A DNA stretch of 64,000 nucleotides from Mesorhizobium sp. B4-1-4. Its GTDB lineage: Bacteria > Pseudomonadota > Alphaproteobacteria > Rhizobiales > Rhizobiaceae. The position numbers and the translations under genes were made by a program. Below, one piece after another: positions 45,901 through 54,783 of the stretch. The stretch lies in contig NZ_CP083950.1 in NCBI RefSeq assembly GCF_006439395.2, positions 2,046,001-2,110,000 of the forward strand, read 5' to 3'. Each line of letters starts with the position of its first letter. Position 1 is the stretch's first letter. The notes beneath the pieces are model-generated. The model was not told the origin of the DNA and searched no databases. It saw only the letters and a program-made list of their open reading frames with translations.

Positions 45901-46686
45901 CGCCTCGGCGAGATCTTCATCGACATGAACAAGGAAGGCGCGACGCTGCGTGGCCTTCTCAACAACTTCGCCATCGCGATTTCGCTCGGCCTGCAATACG
46001 GCGTGCCGCTCGACGAATATGTGCATGCCTTCACTTTCACCAAGTTCGAGCCGGCCGGCATGGTGATCGGCAACGACGCCATCAAGAGCGCGACGTCGAT
46101 CCTCGACTACGTGTTCCGCGAACTTGCGATCTCCTATCTCGGCCGCAACGACCTCGCCCATGTCGACCAGTCGGACTTCTCCAACACCGCACTTGGCCGT
46201 GGCATCAGCGAAGGCAAGACCGACGCCGTTTCCAAGGGCCTGACGCGCGGTTCACCGGTGAAGCTGGTTTCCCGGGTAAGCGGCAGTGAGCCGAAGGGTT
46301 TTGCCGGCTCCGCCTCCGGCACCCCTGCCCGCTCGGCGCCGTCGGCCTTCTCCGGCTCCAACGTGCTGGCGTTGAAACCGGCCAGCGACGAGGCGATCGC
46401 CTACAAGCGCGACTATGAGGAGCGGGCCAAGGAATTGGCCGAGGACATGGCCTTCGAGGAAGCCGCCGACGCGGCCTCCGAGGCCTCCGGCGCCGCGGCC
46501 CTGTTCACCGACGCGGCCGCCAATGAAGCAGCCGAGGCGAAGAAACTCGCCGCCGACCGCCGCGCCAAGTCACTGCTTCAGGGCTACACCGGCAATTCCT
46601 GCTCCGAGTGCCAGAATTTCACCATGGTGCGGAACGGAACGTGCGAGAAGTGCGACACGTGCGGTGCCACGAGCGGGTGCAGCTGA
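42901..46686 (+). CDS. nrdJ: Adenosylcobalamin-dependent (class II) ribonucleotide reductase
   Basis: 1261 residues, typical of long alphaproteobacterial NrdJ. It reduces ribonucleotides to deoxyribonucleotides using a coenzyme B12 radical. Seen: [16 protein letters not shown] near residues 153-168, the active-site block [37 protein letters not shown] in the barrel, and a C-terminal zinc-ribbon-like tail with [13 protein letters not shown] and SGCS. An Ala/Glu-rich segment (about residues 1160-1220) precedes that tail. AAAAGGGACAGG precedes the ATG. The enzyme needs no oxygen, so it allows dNTP synthesis over a wide oxygen range. Confidence 0.97.
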   Translation: MRIERRFTKPGQSAYAEIEFRKALSEIKNPDGSVVFRLDNIDVPAQFSQVAADILAQKYFRKAGVPARLKKVEENDVPSFLWRSVADEAELAKLPEVERYGSEIDARQVFDRLSGTWTYWGWKGGYFKSEDDARAFRDELAYMLATQRVAPNSPQWFNTGLHWAYGIDGPSQGHFYVDPFTGKLTKSKSSYEHPQPHACFIQGVQDDLVNEGGIMDLWVREARLFKYGSGTGSNFSLLRGEGEKLSGGGRSSGLMSFLKIGDRAAGAIKSGGTTRRAAKMVIVDADHPDIEEFIDWKVNEEQKVASLVTGSKIVKKHLEAIMKACVNCEGQDDDCFDPSINTALKREIKAAKKSAVPENYIYRVIQFAKQGYTSMSFKTYDTDWDSDAYLTVSGQNSNNSVSLKDNFLRAVEQDGDWQLTARKDGKVLKTLKARDLWEKIGYAAWASADPGLHFNTTMNDWHTCASAGAIRASNPCSEYMFLDDTACNLASINLLPYRKADGMIDIAAYEHTVRLWTVVLEISVMMAQFPSKEIAKLSYDYRTLGLGYANIGGLLMTSGIPYDSDEGRAICAALTAIMTGVAYATSAEMASELGAFPDYDRNAQNMLRVMRNHRRAAYGDRDGYEKLAVNPVPLVAADLKQQALAEHAKAAWDRAIELGEEHGYRNAQATVIAPTGTIGLVMDCDTTGIEPDFALVKFKKLAGGGYFKIINRAVPEALRTLGYSESQIAEIEAYAVGHGNLNQAPGINPGSLKAKGFTDEKISALNAALKSAFDIKFVFNQWTLGADWVKETFGFTDEQLNDFSFEMLPAMGFSRKDIEAANIHVCGAMTLEGAPFLKAEHLAVFDCASPCGKIGKRSLSINSHIQMMAAAQPFISGAISKTINMPNDATVEDAKNAYMLSWKLALKANALYRDGSKLSQPLNASLLADGEDDEDEAVEQLIAAPQAARAAQITERIVERIIERVSREQEKLPGRRKGYTQKAKIGGNTIFLRTGEYDDGRLGEIFIDMNKEGATLRGLLNNFAIAISLGLQYGVPLDEYVHAFTFTKFEPAGMVIGNDAIKSATSILDYVFRELAISYLGRNDLAHVDQSDFSNTALGRGISEGKTDAVSKGLTRGSPVKLVSRVSGSEPKGFAGSASGTPARSAPSAFSGSNVLALKPASDEAIAYKRDYEERAKELAEDMAFEEAADAASEASGAAALFTDAAANEAAEAKKLAADRRAKSLLQGYTGNSCSECQNFTMVRNGTCEKCDTCGATSGCS

Positions 46687-46800
46687 AATCCTTTGCCTTA
46701 TGGCCCTGATGCGTCACTGAATCTCGCTCAACGTCAAGGTAGATCGCTCGTTCGATACACGAAGTCTGCTCACCTCTGGCGGTAAGCCGAAAACACAATC

Positions 46801-46825
46801 TCCCGGGCGCTTTCCGCGCCCGGGA
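46801..46825. terminator. Perfect inverted repeat downstream of nrdJ
   Basis: 10-bp stem TCCCGGGCGC / GCGCCCGGGA with a TTTCC loop, 114 bases after the nrdJ stop. No T-run on the + strand; on the minus strand it is followed by GATTGTGTTTT. It is a possible terminator or boundary of the adjacent remnants. Confidence 0.45.
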
Positions 46826-46938
46826 ATGCCCTATACCTAACCACGTTTCTCCCAGCGACCTCGACCTCCGCTTTGGCGCCGGCAACGCCGACTGCTGGTA
46901 TCTCGATGACGATAGCCTGACGTGCGCAGGGCATGTCA

Positions 46939-47088
46939 TGCGGCAATTCCCGCATCTGGCCGCACGATTTCGGCAAACCCCTCTCGCCACGAGGTATGGC
47001 GCGGGCTCCAGCCGAGCTCTGACTTGGCCCTGACGTTGGATCCCGCGCGCGATTCCGTCATCATGACGACGAGATGGCCGCCGGCCGC
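46939..47088 (-). pseudogene. C-terminal remnant of an NAD-dependent epimerase/dehydratase
   Basis: Minus-strand residues AGGHLVVMMTESRAGSN, RAKSELGWSPRHTSWREGFA match the usual end of extended-SDR epimerases (KxELGWxPxxxSWRxGF). The rest of the gene is missing. It follows directly, in the same frame, on an IS256 transposase fragment, as though an insertion had truncated it. Confidence 0.6.
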
Positions 47089-47091
47089 GAG

Positions 47092-47225
47092 CTCCGGCGT
47101 GCGTTCGCTCTTTGAAGCCCGCAGCGCCTCGTCCATCTCGGCCTCGAGCACCTCCTGCATCACCGCGCGGATCACTTCGTGCGGCCCATCCGGGTTCGAT
47201 AGCAGAATGTTTTTGACGGCAGCGC
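47092..47225 (-). mobile_element. IS256-family transposase N-terminal remnant
   Basis: A minus-strand frame reads LLSNPDGPHEVIRAVMQ and EVLEAEMDEALRASKSERTP, the characteristic start of IS256-type transposases. Only about 45 codons survive; the DDE catalytic core and terminal repeats are not visible. The region from 46687 to 47595 otherwise holds no intact gene. Confidence 0.65.
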
Positions 47226-47595
47226 TGGCAGTCAGCCTTGGTCATGGTGGCGTTCCTTCGCGGGAATCAGGTGACGTTGAACATCACCAGTCTGCCATGA
47301 CCGCCTCTCTCGGCGAATTTGCTGGACTCTCAGCACATTATCCTGACTTACCGATCTGTGCAGGGGCGCGAATCTGGTGTCTACTTGGCAAGCGCTTACC
47401 CTGAAGCCTCTCGCCCAACAGGCGCCCGACATCTGTCCGTGGCAGTGATTGAGACCATCCATTGCCACCGGACCAAGGTCTTGGTTTTTGCAAAGCAAAG
47501 GTCTGACATTTCCATCCAGACTTTGTCCTTAGCCGTCAGATATTCCGTACTCTGGCAAATCGGCATATAAAGCGCGCCACGGGGGACACAACTCT

Positions 47596-48141
47596 ATGTT
47601 CATTGACTATTATGAAATTCTCGAAATTAGCCCGAATGCCAACTCGGAAACGTTAGAGCGGGTATTTCGTTACTTTGCCATGCGCTACCATCCCGACAAT
47701 CAAGACACCGGCGATGAAGCACGCTTTAGCGAAATCGTGGAAGCCCATAACATCCTGAAAGACCCGGTCAAACGCGCTCAGTACGACATCAAGTACAAAG
47801 ACCACTTGAAGCTTCGCCGCGAGCTGATTGAGGAAACCGGCAATAATAAAGGTATAGAGCGTGACGTCGTAATTCAGGCAAAACTTCTCTCGCTTCTTTA
47901 CGTCAAACGCCGACAAGACGTCAATGATCCTGGCATTGGCGATACAGAACTTGAACGCCTATCAGGCTGCCCCCGTGAGCATCTCGAGTTTCATCTCTGG
48001 TATCTGAAAGCAAAAGGCTGGATAGGTAGGGTCGAAAACGGCACCTTCGCGATCACCGTGGAGGGCATCGATCGCGCCAATGCCGAACACCGTCGTGAGC
48101 CCGCCATCCGACTATTGGACCGCGACGTCCGTGGCGCATGA
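47596..48141 (+). CDS. J-domain protein with a C-terminal winged-helix-like segment
   Basis: 181 residues. The N-terminal J domain (residues 3-66) has the essential HPD at residues 32-34 (MRYHPDN) and should stimulate a DnaK-type ATPase. It lacks the Gly/Phe and zinc regions of DnaJ. The C-terminal part (residues 88-165: DVVIQAKLLSLLYVKRRQ, LERLSGCPREHLEFHLWYLK, GTFAITVEGIDRA) resembles a winged helix. Codon use and AT content are higher than in neighbours, and it stands between IS remnants and tad genes, so transfer is possible. Confidence 0.85.
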   Translation: MFIDYYEILEISPNANSETLERVFRYFAMRYHPDNQDTGDEARFSEIVEAHNILKDPVKRAQYDIKYKDHLKLRRELIEETGNNKGIERDVVIQAKLLSLLYVKRRQDVNDPGIGDTELERLSGCPREHLEFHLWYLKAKGWIGRVENGTFAITVEGIDRANAEHRREPAIRLLDRDVRGA

Positions 48142-48280
48142 ATCCTTTGCTGCTGCAAAGGATCCGCCGTTCGTTTGACGGCAATGGCGGTCCGTCCTGG
48201 GATAGTGGGTAGTCGGCCCGCCCGCGCGAGAACAGCGCGACCTGGAGGGAACCAGAGGAAGTGCCGCGCGTTCTCGCCGC

Positions 48281-48532
48281 ATGCTCAAGAAGATCGCCTT
48301 TGCCGCCGTTCTGATCCAGGTCGCCGCCTTTTCGGCTCTCATAACCCAGACGGTTCTTTTCGCGTCATCCACCACCACCCACGCGGCGAACGTAGCGCCT
48401 GGCGAAGCTGTTGCGGCCGTAGACAGAGAATGCACCCAGGCGATGTGGCGCAATATTCCGGATCATTGTCTAAGGCGGATTGAGGCGACGAGGCCGATTG
48501 CGACAACAATCCTGCGGACGGCCGCGCAATAA
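48281..48532 (+). CDS. Small exported hypothetical protein
   Basis: 83 residues. An N-terminal signal (IAFAAVLIQVAAFSALITQ) precedes a short mature part with two cysteines (DRECTQAMWRNIPDHCLRRI), a spacing seen in small rhizobial secreted proteins. The ribosome site is weak (GAGG lies about 20 bases upstream), so the start is uncertain. It is convergent with the TadE gene. Confidence 0.55.
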   Translation: MLKKIAFAAVLIQVAAFSALITQTVLFASSTTTHAANVAPGEAVAAVDRECTQAMWRNIPDHCLRRIEATRPIATTILRTAAQ

Positions 48533-48600
48533 CGACCCGGCAGGGTAAGGCAGGCCGTGCATCACTTGAACATCAAAGCCCATGCCCGGCAGACCGTGGC

Positions 48601-48996
48601 CTACGCGCCGACCAGCGGCACGGTAACGGTCGTCGCGTAGTTGATCGGGAAGGCGCTGAAATAGGGAAAGTCGATGACGAAGGCATAGCTGGCGGTCAGA
48701 TGTGCCATGCGGAAGCCACCACTCGCCGGATCCATGACGATCGTGACGACGACATCCTTCAAACCCAGGGCCTGAAGTTTCTGTGTAGCGATGGCCTGGA
48801 TGTCGGCCTGGGTCAGCGTGTTCTGAAGCTGCAGCGAGCGTGCCGACATCTCCAGCGTATAGCGAACACTGGATATGGAGTTCATCGACCAGCCGAAGGC
48901 GAAGATGCCAAACAAAAGCATGATGAGAAAGGGGGCGATCAATGCGAATTCCAAGCCGGCACCGCCCGATCGATCCCGCCTGAACGCGGCTGCCAT
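48601..48996 (-). CDS. TadE/TadG-family pilus assembly pseudopilin
   Basis: 131 residues from ATG 48996. After a basic start comes the TadE-type hydrophobic processing region [20 protein letters not shown] and a globular part with [15 protein letters not shown]. TadE-like proteins are minor components of Flp/Tad pili. Upstream in-frame sequence to 49209 is made of intergenic repeats and is not coding. Third gene of a minus-strand set. Confidence 0.85.
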   Translation of the reverse strand: MAAAFRRDRSGGAGLEFALIAPFLIMLLFGIFAFGWSMNSISSVRYTLEMSARSLQLQNTLTQADIQAIATQKLQALGLKDVVVTIVMDPASGGFRMAHLTASYAFVIDFPYFSAFPINYATTVTVPLVGA

Positions 48997-49042
48997 GACG
49001 CAATTCCAGGAAAAGTGCGAAGCGGTTTTCCGTCCGGAATTG
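48997..49042 (+). repeat. Dispersed palindromic intergenic repeat, copy 1
   Basis: Starts GACGCAATTCCAGGAAAAG and ends CGTCCGGAATTG; the ends are complementary (CAATTCC/GGAATTG), giving a REP-like hairpin. The same sequence recurs at 49099-49144 in the same orientation. From memory, this element is abundant in Mesorhizobium intergenic DNA. Confidence 0.8.
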
Positions 49043-49098
49043 CGCAGAAACAAAGAGTTAGAGCGGGTCAATGATTCCATCAAACGCTGAACCGCTCT

Positions 49099-49144
49099 GA
49101 CGCAATTCCAGGAAAAGTGCGAAGCGGTTTTCCGTCCGGAATTG
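49099..49144 (+). repeat. Dispersed palindromic intergenic repeat, copy 2
   Basis: Same 46 bases as copy 1. Between the copies, AGAGCGG (about 49060) and CCGCTCT (49092-49098) form a further inverted pair around ATGATTCCATC. All of this sits in the 202-base gap between two TadE-like genes. Confidence 0.8.
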
Positions 49145-49198
49145 TGTCCAAGCAAGCACATAGTGCGGGCCTGCGTTTCCGCGAAACGAAGAACGGCT

Positions 49199-49639
49199 CT
49201 AGCGGACACGGATCACCTCCAGGTGGCCGATGACGCTGGACGTGGAAAAGACGCCGAAGGTGAAGGGCGGCACCCAGGTGGCCGACGCCTGGATCTGGAC
49301 ATAGACCGATGGCGCCTTGGGCCCGCTGCACAGGGTGGCGGCGTCGACCACGGTCGCCCCGCACATGTAAATCCGGCTTAGCGTGACCTGGCCATCCGCC
49401 GGCCGCTTCTCCCAACTCGAAATGGCAACGGCCTGGGTCGCCGTATCGTTGGTCGATCCTGCCATGACCAGGTTCGCGGCAGTCTTGACGCCGGCGCGCA
49501 TCGACAGCGAACTCGTCACGTAGGACCAACCGTCGAGGATGCCGAGCAGCGCAACGCACAGAAAGGGCAGAACCATTGCGAATTCGACGGCCGCAGTGCC
49601 CGCCTCATCTTTAAGATACGAGATCGATCGACGCTCCAC
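49199..49639 (-). CDS. TadE-family pilus assembly protein
   Basis: 146 residues: [20 protein letters not shown] is the classic TadE processing region, followed by a helix and an extracytoplasmic domain with a Cys pair ([16 protein letters not shown]). Likely a minor Tad pilin. It lies 6 bases after the TadG-like gene on the same strand. Confidence 0.87.
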   Translation of the reverse strand: MERRSISYLKDEAGTAAVEFAMVLPFLCVALLGILDGWSYVTSSLSMRAGVKTAANLVMAGSTNDTATQAVAISSWEKRPADGQVTLSRIYMCGATVVDAATLCSGPKAPSVYVQIQASATWVPPFTFGVFSTSSVIGHLEVIRVR

Positions 49640-49645
49640 GGCAGA

Positions 49646-50884
49646 CTACTCGACCAGCGCCACGGACTGCGCGGCCGGAATGTTGCGCATTCCGAGGCTC
49701 GAGCAATCCTGATTGATGGTTGAGTTGCCTGACCATTGGATCGTATCGGCGACGACCTGAGTGCAGCCGCCGTTGCCCGAGAAATTGCCAAGATAGTTCA
49801 CTTGCTGTTTGGGAAAGTAGAGAGCGCCCGTCAGCAACGAATCCGCGGTGCCGTTGAAGGTGTTCTGTCCGCCTGTACCCATTCTGTCCCCATACATCAG
49901 CACGCCGGAGTAGGTGCCGGATGTCGGCGCGCTCAGATTAACAGTGGCGTTGCCGTTCATGCTGACGGTCGAACTGCCTGCCATGAAGATGGTAACTCCG
50001 GCACCAGCGACGATTGCGTTGGCGTTTATCTTGAAATTGCCCTGGACAACGTAGACGCCAGGCGAAAGGGTAACGTTGCCGCTGAGACTGAGTCCACTGC
50101 AATAGGTCCCCGGCTGAATCGTTTGCGTCGTCTTGTTGCCGTTGATATTCTGACAGGGGTTGGTCGCCGCAGGCGCCGGCAGGTCGGCAAACGGATCGGG
50201 GGCAGGCAGCGCCTGAGTGATCGGCGTCGCACAGACGGTCGTTACGGGATTGCTGAGAGAGACACCGCCCGCTGATATCAGGCAATCGACAGCGAGACTC
50301 GCTGATCCCTGAAGCGTGATGGCGTCCGAGGCGGTCGAATTGGCCATGATAACGCAGTGAGAGAACTTGACGCTAGTGCTGCCGGAAAACCACACCGCCT
50401 TCGAAGCGGCTGGATCGAGCGCGGTCATGCATGCCTTGGAGGCGTCGGTGATAAGCGCCACCGCCCTCGCCTGTTCGGGAACCTGGCCTTGTGTGAAGAT
50501 CGAAGTGAACATCCGGTCGAGGTTCTGGCTGACGATGACCTCGACCGCTTTCTTCGCCGTGTTCGGTCCAGATGCTGGTGGCGTGTTGACGACGATCGTG
50601 CCTGAACCCAGCCCGTTTGAAGCGGCCGACTGGGTCGCGGCTGCGGTGATCGTCGGCTTGTCTGACCCCGAGATCCGTTCGAGCGCCCCGGCATAGGCCG
50701 CGGCGTCGGCCGTCGCCTGAAGTTTGAGGCTGTTGTAATACCAGTAGGACGTCTCGATACCGAAACCCGCGGCGCCGACGACGATCGGTAAGGTCAGGGC
50801 GAAGATGGTGGCAACATTCGCGCTCGTACCCCGGCGTATACCGTCCGCTATAAGCCGAATTCGGGTGAAGCGTTTGAAAGTCAT
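49646..50884 (-). CDS. TadG-type Flp pilus assembly protein
   Basis: 412 residues. The N-terminal Tad region (GTSANVATIFALTLPIVVGA) and the SLKLQATADAAAYAGALE segment are typical of TadG-like proteins. The long C-terminal part is a repetitive beta-rich passenger (VTLSPGVYVVQGNFKINANA, GVTIFMAGSSTVSMNGNATV), likely extracytoplasmic. First gene of a three-gene Tad set; the core ATPase and platform genes (tadA, tadB, tadC) are not nearby. Confidence 0.87.
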   Translation of the reverse strand: MTFKRFTRIRLIADGIRRGTSANVATIFALTLPIVVGAAGFGIETSYWYYNSLKLQATADAAAYAGALERISGSDKPTITAAATQSAASNGLGSGTIVVNTPPASGPNTAKKAVEVIVSQNLDRMFTSIFTQGQVPEQARAVALITDASKACMTALDPAASKAVWFSGSTSVKFSHCVIMANSTASDAITLQGSASLAVDCLISAGGVSLSNPVTTVCATPITQALPAPDPFADLPAPAATNPCQNINGNKTTQTIQPGTYCSGLSLSGNVTLSPGVYVVQGNFKINANAIVAGAGVTIFMAGSSTVSMNGNATVNLSAPTSGTYSGVLMYGDRMGTGGQNTFNGTADSLLTGALYFPKQQVNYLGNFSGNGGCTQVVADTIQWSGNSTINQDCSSLGMRNIPAAQSVALVE

Positions 50885-51156
50885 GAGAAATTAGAAGACA
50901 TGCACATATGAACGAACGGCTAAAAAGTTCGGTTCATTTTTTGATCGATGGCTTATTGGCCTCAAAAAGAAAGAATTTTCGTCGGCCGATCGGCGCACGA
51001 TAGGACTTTTGTCCAGCAAACTTGGGACCAAGGTCCGACAGACGACATTATGGCATGGTCCATGCTTTTCGAGCGGGACAGCCGCCACGAAGGCAAGATG
51101 CGGGCAGTGACGGCGAGTCTCAGAGCTGCCAGCCTGGTTCGTAGCGACGCCGTCCC
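50885..51156. other. Upstream region of the TadG-type gene
   Basis: 272 bases separating the Tad set from the autotransporter remnant. The 50890-50950 part is AT-richer and probably carries the promoter of the minus-strand Tad genes. No gene is supported. Confidence 0.45.
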
Positions 51157-52080
51157 CTACCAGTTCACCCTGAACCCGACATTGCCGCCATAGGTCTGCA
51201 CCCGGTCGGCGAACTTGCCATCGAAGCTGGCGAAGACGGATGTGTTGGAGCCCAGTTCAGCTTGACGCCGGCGTTGACGGCGACCGCGTCCTCGGCAGCG
51301 CTAGCGCCCTGGACGACGAAGGCATAGCCCGGCGCTGCCTGGAAGGTGGGGTTCCACCGAGCGGTCCGGCTTGAACTCATGCTGCCATGCCGCGCGGCCC
51401 CAGGCCTGCAGCGTCGTCGTCCCGCCGACGGCGACCGTCGTGTCGAGCTGCAGGCCGAGCGAGACCGGCAGCGAGATAACCGTGCGACTGTCGAAGTCGA
51501 GGCCGAGCGCTCCGTCGCTGGCCGACTTTTCTGAAAAGGCCTGCATCGACAGCGCCTGGAATTGCAGCCCGGCGAACGGCGTGAGGGCGCCGGCACCGAT
51601 CGGCTGCCGCCAGCCGGCCTCGAGGCTGGTGCCGAAGCCGGCGCTCATGAAATCACCGGTCCAGTGCTCCCTCGTGATCGCCGGCACGGGATTGAGCGGA
51701 CCGGACGCGCCCGGAACCGAGGTGAAGCGGTCGGTCGTGTTGCTGTAGAGATCCATCGCCAGCGAGCCGTTGATGTAGAACTGGTCCCATTTGTGCGCAC
51801 CATAGGCGCCGGCATGGCCGCCGATGATGTTGCCCGAAGTCTCGCGTCCGGCACCGAGAAGGATCCCGCGACGCCGCCAAGCGCGAAGCCCATCAGCGTG
51901 TCGGGATCGCCCTGCGAGTCGAGGCCGACGGCGAAATTGCCGGACCTGTAGCCAAGCGCGGCGCTGCCGACCACCGGATCGCCGGAAACCGCGCCGGAAT
52001 TGCCGCCCGCGGTTTCGTGCGCTATCGTTGCAAATAGCGTGAAGTTATCGGCGACTGGATTTGCTTCAGGCTGAAAGAAC
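51157..52080 (-). pseudogene. Autotransporter beta-barrel remnant with at least three frameshifts
   Basis: On the minus strand the barrel reads in pieces: FTLFATIAHETAGGNSG to FALGGVAGSFSVPDAR in one frame, GNIIGGHAGAYGAHKWDQFY to LQLDTTVAVGGTTTLQAWGR in a second, FQAAPGYAFVVQGASAAEDA to AGVKLNW in the first again, and GNVGFRVNW-stop (51157-51159) in the second. Shifts occur near 51840, 51345 and 51240. The usual C-terminal aromatic residue survives. The passenger domain is absent: the barrel begins beside the end of the DUF6074-like gene. Confidence 0.8.
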
Positions 52081-52341
52081 TGGTGTCGCTTCGGCGATCG
52101 TGCCAGCCGAAAGTTCTCTCTGTACGGCAAGGAAAAACCTGCGTACTTCGTCACTGGCTGCCGCCCTGTCCCTGCCGGATCCAACGACGAGATCAAGCAA
52201 CTCGACCGCTTTTGCCCTCCAGAAGGAGGTGGCGGTCTCGCCGTGCAGATTGCCAAGATTGGCTGCAACTTCTTTAACCAAGAATAGCTGACGGTCGATC
52301 GGGAATGCACGGACTTTTTCTGGGGACATCTTCCGAACCAT
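52066..52341 (-). CDS. DUF6074-like small protein
   Basis: 91 residues from ATG 52341 (87 from ATG 52329). VRAFPIDRQLFLVKEVAANL, then ATSFWRAKAVELLDLVV and DEVRRFFLAVQREL match the pattern of rhizobial DUF6074 proteins (from memory). Function unknown. Its 3' end overlaps the start of the autotransporter remnant by about 15 bases. Confidence 0.65.
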   Translation of the reverse strand: MVRKMSPEKVRAFPIDRQLFLVKEVAANLGNLHGETATSFWRAKAVELLDLVVGSGRDRAAASDEVRRFFLAVQRELSAGTIAEATPVLSA

Positions 52342-52497
52342 GAGACTGACGCAACGAATCAACCATTGCTGAACAAACAATGGCCTAGCCGCGAAGATGG
52401 AAACGGAAGCTTAACGCCGCTATCGAGACGATCCGGTCGCCGGATCGTCATGTGCAATCAAATCGAGCTGGTTTGATCGGGATAGACGGAGCGGACC

Positions 52498-52794
52498 TCA
52501 GGCCTGCAGCACCCTGGCCTCACCGCCACGCTTGCGCGGCGCCATCATGTCGCTGGCCATCAGTCCGGTGACACGGCAGAACGCCATGAATGCCCGGCAG
52601 GCATCCTCGGTCTTGACTACATCCACCGTGGCGCCGAAGCAGGCATTGAAAGCCTTTTGATATACCGGTCCCTGCCGGCGTGCCGGCCAGTCCTGGAGAA
52701 AATCGAGCGCCTGCTCGACGCTGTAGATCTCCTCGACGGGCAAGCCGGATCCTGGCGCGATCCGCACCGGCACCTCGAATTGCAATCTGTCCAT
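52498..52794 (-). CDS. DUF982 family protein (2 of 2)
   Basis: 98 residues from ATG 52794, preceded by GGGAGATGTCAG. LQFEVPVRIAPGSGLPVEEI, YSVEQALDFLQDWPARRQGP and DACRAFMAFCRVTGL match DUF982. The in-frame extension to 52920 is basic and random, so it is excluded. A paralogue lies at 37618-37896. Confidence 0.85.
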   Translation of the reverse strand: MDRLQFEVPVRIAPGSGLPVEEIYSVEQALDFLQDWPARRQGPVYQKAFNACFGATVDVVKTEDACRAFMAFCRVTGLMASDMMAPRKRGGEARVLQA

Positions 52795-52933
52795 CTGACA
52801 TCTCCCGAACTGGCGTCGCCCCAAGCAACGCCGTTCGTCGCCAAAAGTTGCTTTGTCTGACGTGCCACGCAAATGTGTCGTCACTGCGGAAACGGCCGTT
52901 TTGCCGCAACGGGCGGACATCCCGGCAGCGTGA

Positions 52934-53221
52934 TCATTGGTTGGCCGGGTCGGTCTCCGCGTCGAAGGCCATGCGCACCACGGTCAGCAGAACATACGCC
53001 GACAGCAATGCGAATAGCACGCCAAGGACAAGCGCTCCGGCTCCGGACAAATAGAGCGTCTCGGCGATCGCCCAATAAACGGTCCCGATGCAGATGAGCG
53101 CCTGGACGGAGAGGAACGAGGCGGCCGAAGCCGCCCGCAACAGGCTTTTGGCAACAGGCTTTTTAAAGTCTTGATCCGTTGCATTGAATTGATCCGGAAA
53201 TGACGCGCCGCGCGCCACCAA
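52934..53221 (-). CDS. Small membrane protein of unknown function
   Basis: 95 residues from TTG 53221 (GTG 53218 also possible; no ATG is available). Two membrane helices: FLSVQALICIGTVYWAIAET and ALVLGVLFALLSAYVLLTVV, ending in an acidic tail. No family recognised. No strong ribosome site. Confidence 0.5.
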   Translation of the reverse strand: MVARGASFPDQFNATDQDFKKPVAKSLLRAASAASFLSVQALICIGTVYWAIAETLYLSGAGALVLGVLFALLSAYVLLTVVRMAFDAETDPANQ

Positions 53222-53900
53222 TGCGCGGCTAACGGCCGCCGCACGGGTCGCGACACGAATGGCATGGGAAATGATGGTGAAACCTGCGGTCCTGGACCGC
53301 TCAGGCCCGCGTGGACGGCGGCGCGCGCGGCTGGTTGCTGCTTACGCTGGGCGCGCCGATCGCCCCATGGTCGGCAATAAATACGGCGGGTAATGTCGGA
53401 TCGAACCGAAGAAGGCAGCTTGCGGCGCCGGCAGGGCCGGATGGCCGCTGGCGAATTTGGCCAGCACCGGCCGGGCACCGCGAACCTCCAGCGCCTGTGC
53501 CTTGCTGGTGACACGCAGCAGCGCCGCCATCTCGCCCGACCGTTCCAGACCAACGCTGGCGCCGCCCTGTGCAGGGTCCGCGAAGATGGGCACATCAGGC
53601 CATCGCCAGCAGCACCAGGCCCCTCAGACATGAGCAGGCTGCCGTCAACGGTGCTTCAAGCGATCTGGCGCGCTTGCGTGAAGGAGGCGATCTCCAAAAC
53701 GTAACCCGCCCTAACGCAGATGGGCGGAAAGGAAAGCAAACCGTGCAAAACCGAGCAGAGATCACCCCGACCAGACGAATATCCTGCCCACTCGGGCGGC
53801 ATCAGGCAGTTCTTCCTTGAACCTTTTGCCCCCAAGTGCCAAATCTGGGAGGATTTTCACGCCAGCACTCCTGCAGCGCCCCACCTTCTACACGGACGAA
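53222..53900. other. Gene-poor stretch upstream of map
   Basis: 679 bases. A minus-strand frame at 53342-53593 (with SVGLERSGEMAALLRVTSKA) could be a remnant of a gene, but I recognise no family and no ribosome site. On the + strand nothing is supported before map. The local frames look degraded, in line with the remnants on the left. Confidence 0.45.
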
Positions 53901-54728
53901 ATGGTCACCTATCTCGACGCCGCCACGGCACCGCTCAGAAATACCGGCCAGATCCGCCTTTATGGCGAGGAAGGGTTTGCCGGCATGCGCAAGGCATGCG
54001 ACCTCACCGCGCGCTGCCTGGACGAATTGGTGCCTATGGTCGCTCCCGGCGTCACGACCGAGACCATCGACCGTTTCGTCTTCGAATTCGGCATGGACCA
54101 TGGCGCGCTGCCGGCGACGCTCAACTATCGCGGCTACACGAAATCGTCCTGCACCTCGATCAACCATGTCGTCTGCCATGGCATTCCAGACAACAAGCCG
54201 TTGAAGGATGGCGACATCGTCAACATCGACGTCACCTACATCCTCGATGGCTGGCACGGCGACTCCTCGCGCATGTATCCCGTCGGCACCATCAAGCGCG
54301 CCGCGGAACGCCTGCTCGAGGTCACCCATGAATGCCTGATGCGCGGCATTGCCGCGGTCAGGCCGGGTGCCCGCACCGGCGCCATCGGCGCCGCTATTCA
54401 GACCTATGCCGAGGCGGAACGCTGCTCGGTGGTGCGCGACTTCTGCGGCCATGGCGTCGGCCAGCTGTTCCATGATGCGCCCAACATCCTGCACTATGGC
54501 AACGCCAGTGAAGGCGTGGAAATGCGGCCCGGCATGATCTTCACCATCGAGCCGATGATCAACCTCGGCCGGCCGCATGTGAAGGTCCTGTCGGACGGCT
54601 GGACGGCGGTGACGCGCGATCGCTCGCTGTCGGCGCAGTATGAGCACACGATCGGCGTGACCGACGCGGGCTGCGAGATTTTCACGCTCTCGCCCGCAAA
54701 ACTCGACCGCCCCGGCCTGCCGGCCTGA
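53901..54728 (+). CDS. map: Methionine aminopeptidase type I
   Basis: 275 residues. It removes the N-terminal Met from new proteins. The metal ligands are visible: the two Asp in [19 protein letters not shown], His in [14 protein letters not shown], Glu in [10 protein letters not shown] and Glu in YEHTIGVT; the substrate-contact His is in [14 protein letters not shown] 53901 (MVTYLDAAT) matches rhizobial homologues; a TTG at 53817 would add 28 residues. Confidence 0.94.
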   Translation: MVTYLDAATAPLRNTGQIRLYGEEGFAGMRKACDLTARCLDELVPMVAPGVTTETIDRFVFEFGMDHGALPATLNYRGYTKSSCTSINHVVCHGIPDNKPLKDGDIVNIDVTYILDGWHGDSSRMYPVGTIKRAAERLLEVTHECLMRGIAAVRPGARTGAIGAAIQTYAEAERCSVVRDFCGHGVGQLFHDAPNILHYGNASEGVEMRPGMIFTIEPMINLGRPHVKVLSDGWTAVTRDRSLSAQYEHTIGVTDAGCEIFTLSPAKLDRPGLPA

Positions 54729-54783
54729 TATTTTGACATGTCGGGCGGCTGTTTGCCCGATTGATTGCCGGATGCGGGGGCGC

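Noticed and set aside
44191..46161. 656-residue open frame antisense to nrdJ
   Set aside because: A composition-driven shadow of nrdJ; the + strand protein is clearly the real one.
53342..53593. 83-residue minus-strand ORF as a gene
   Set aside because: No ribosome site or recognised family; the neighbourhood looks degraded.
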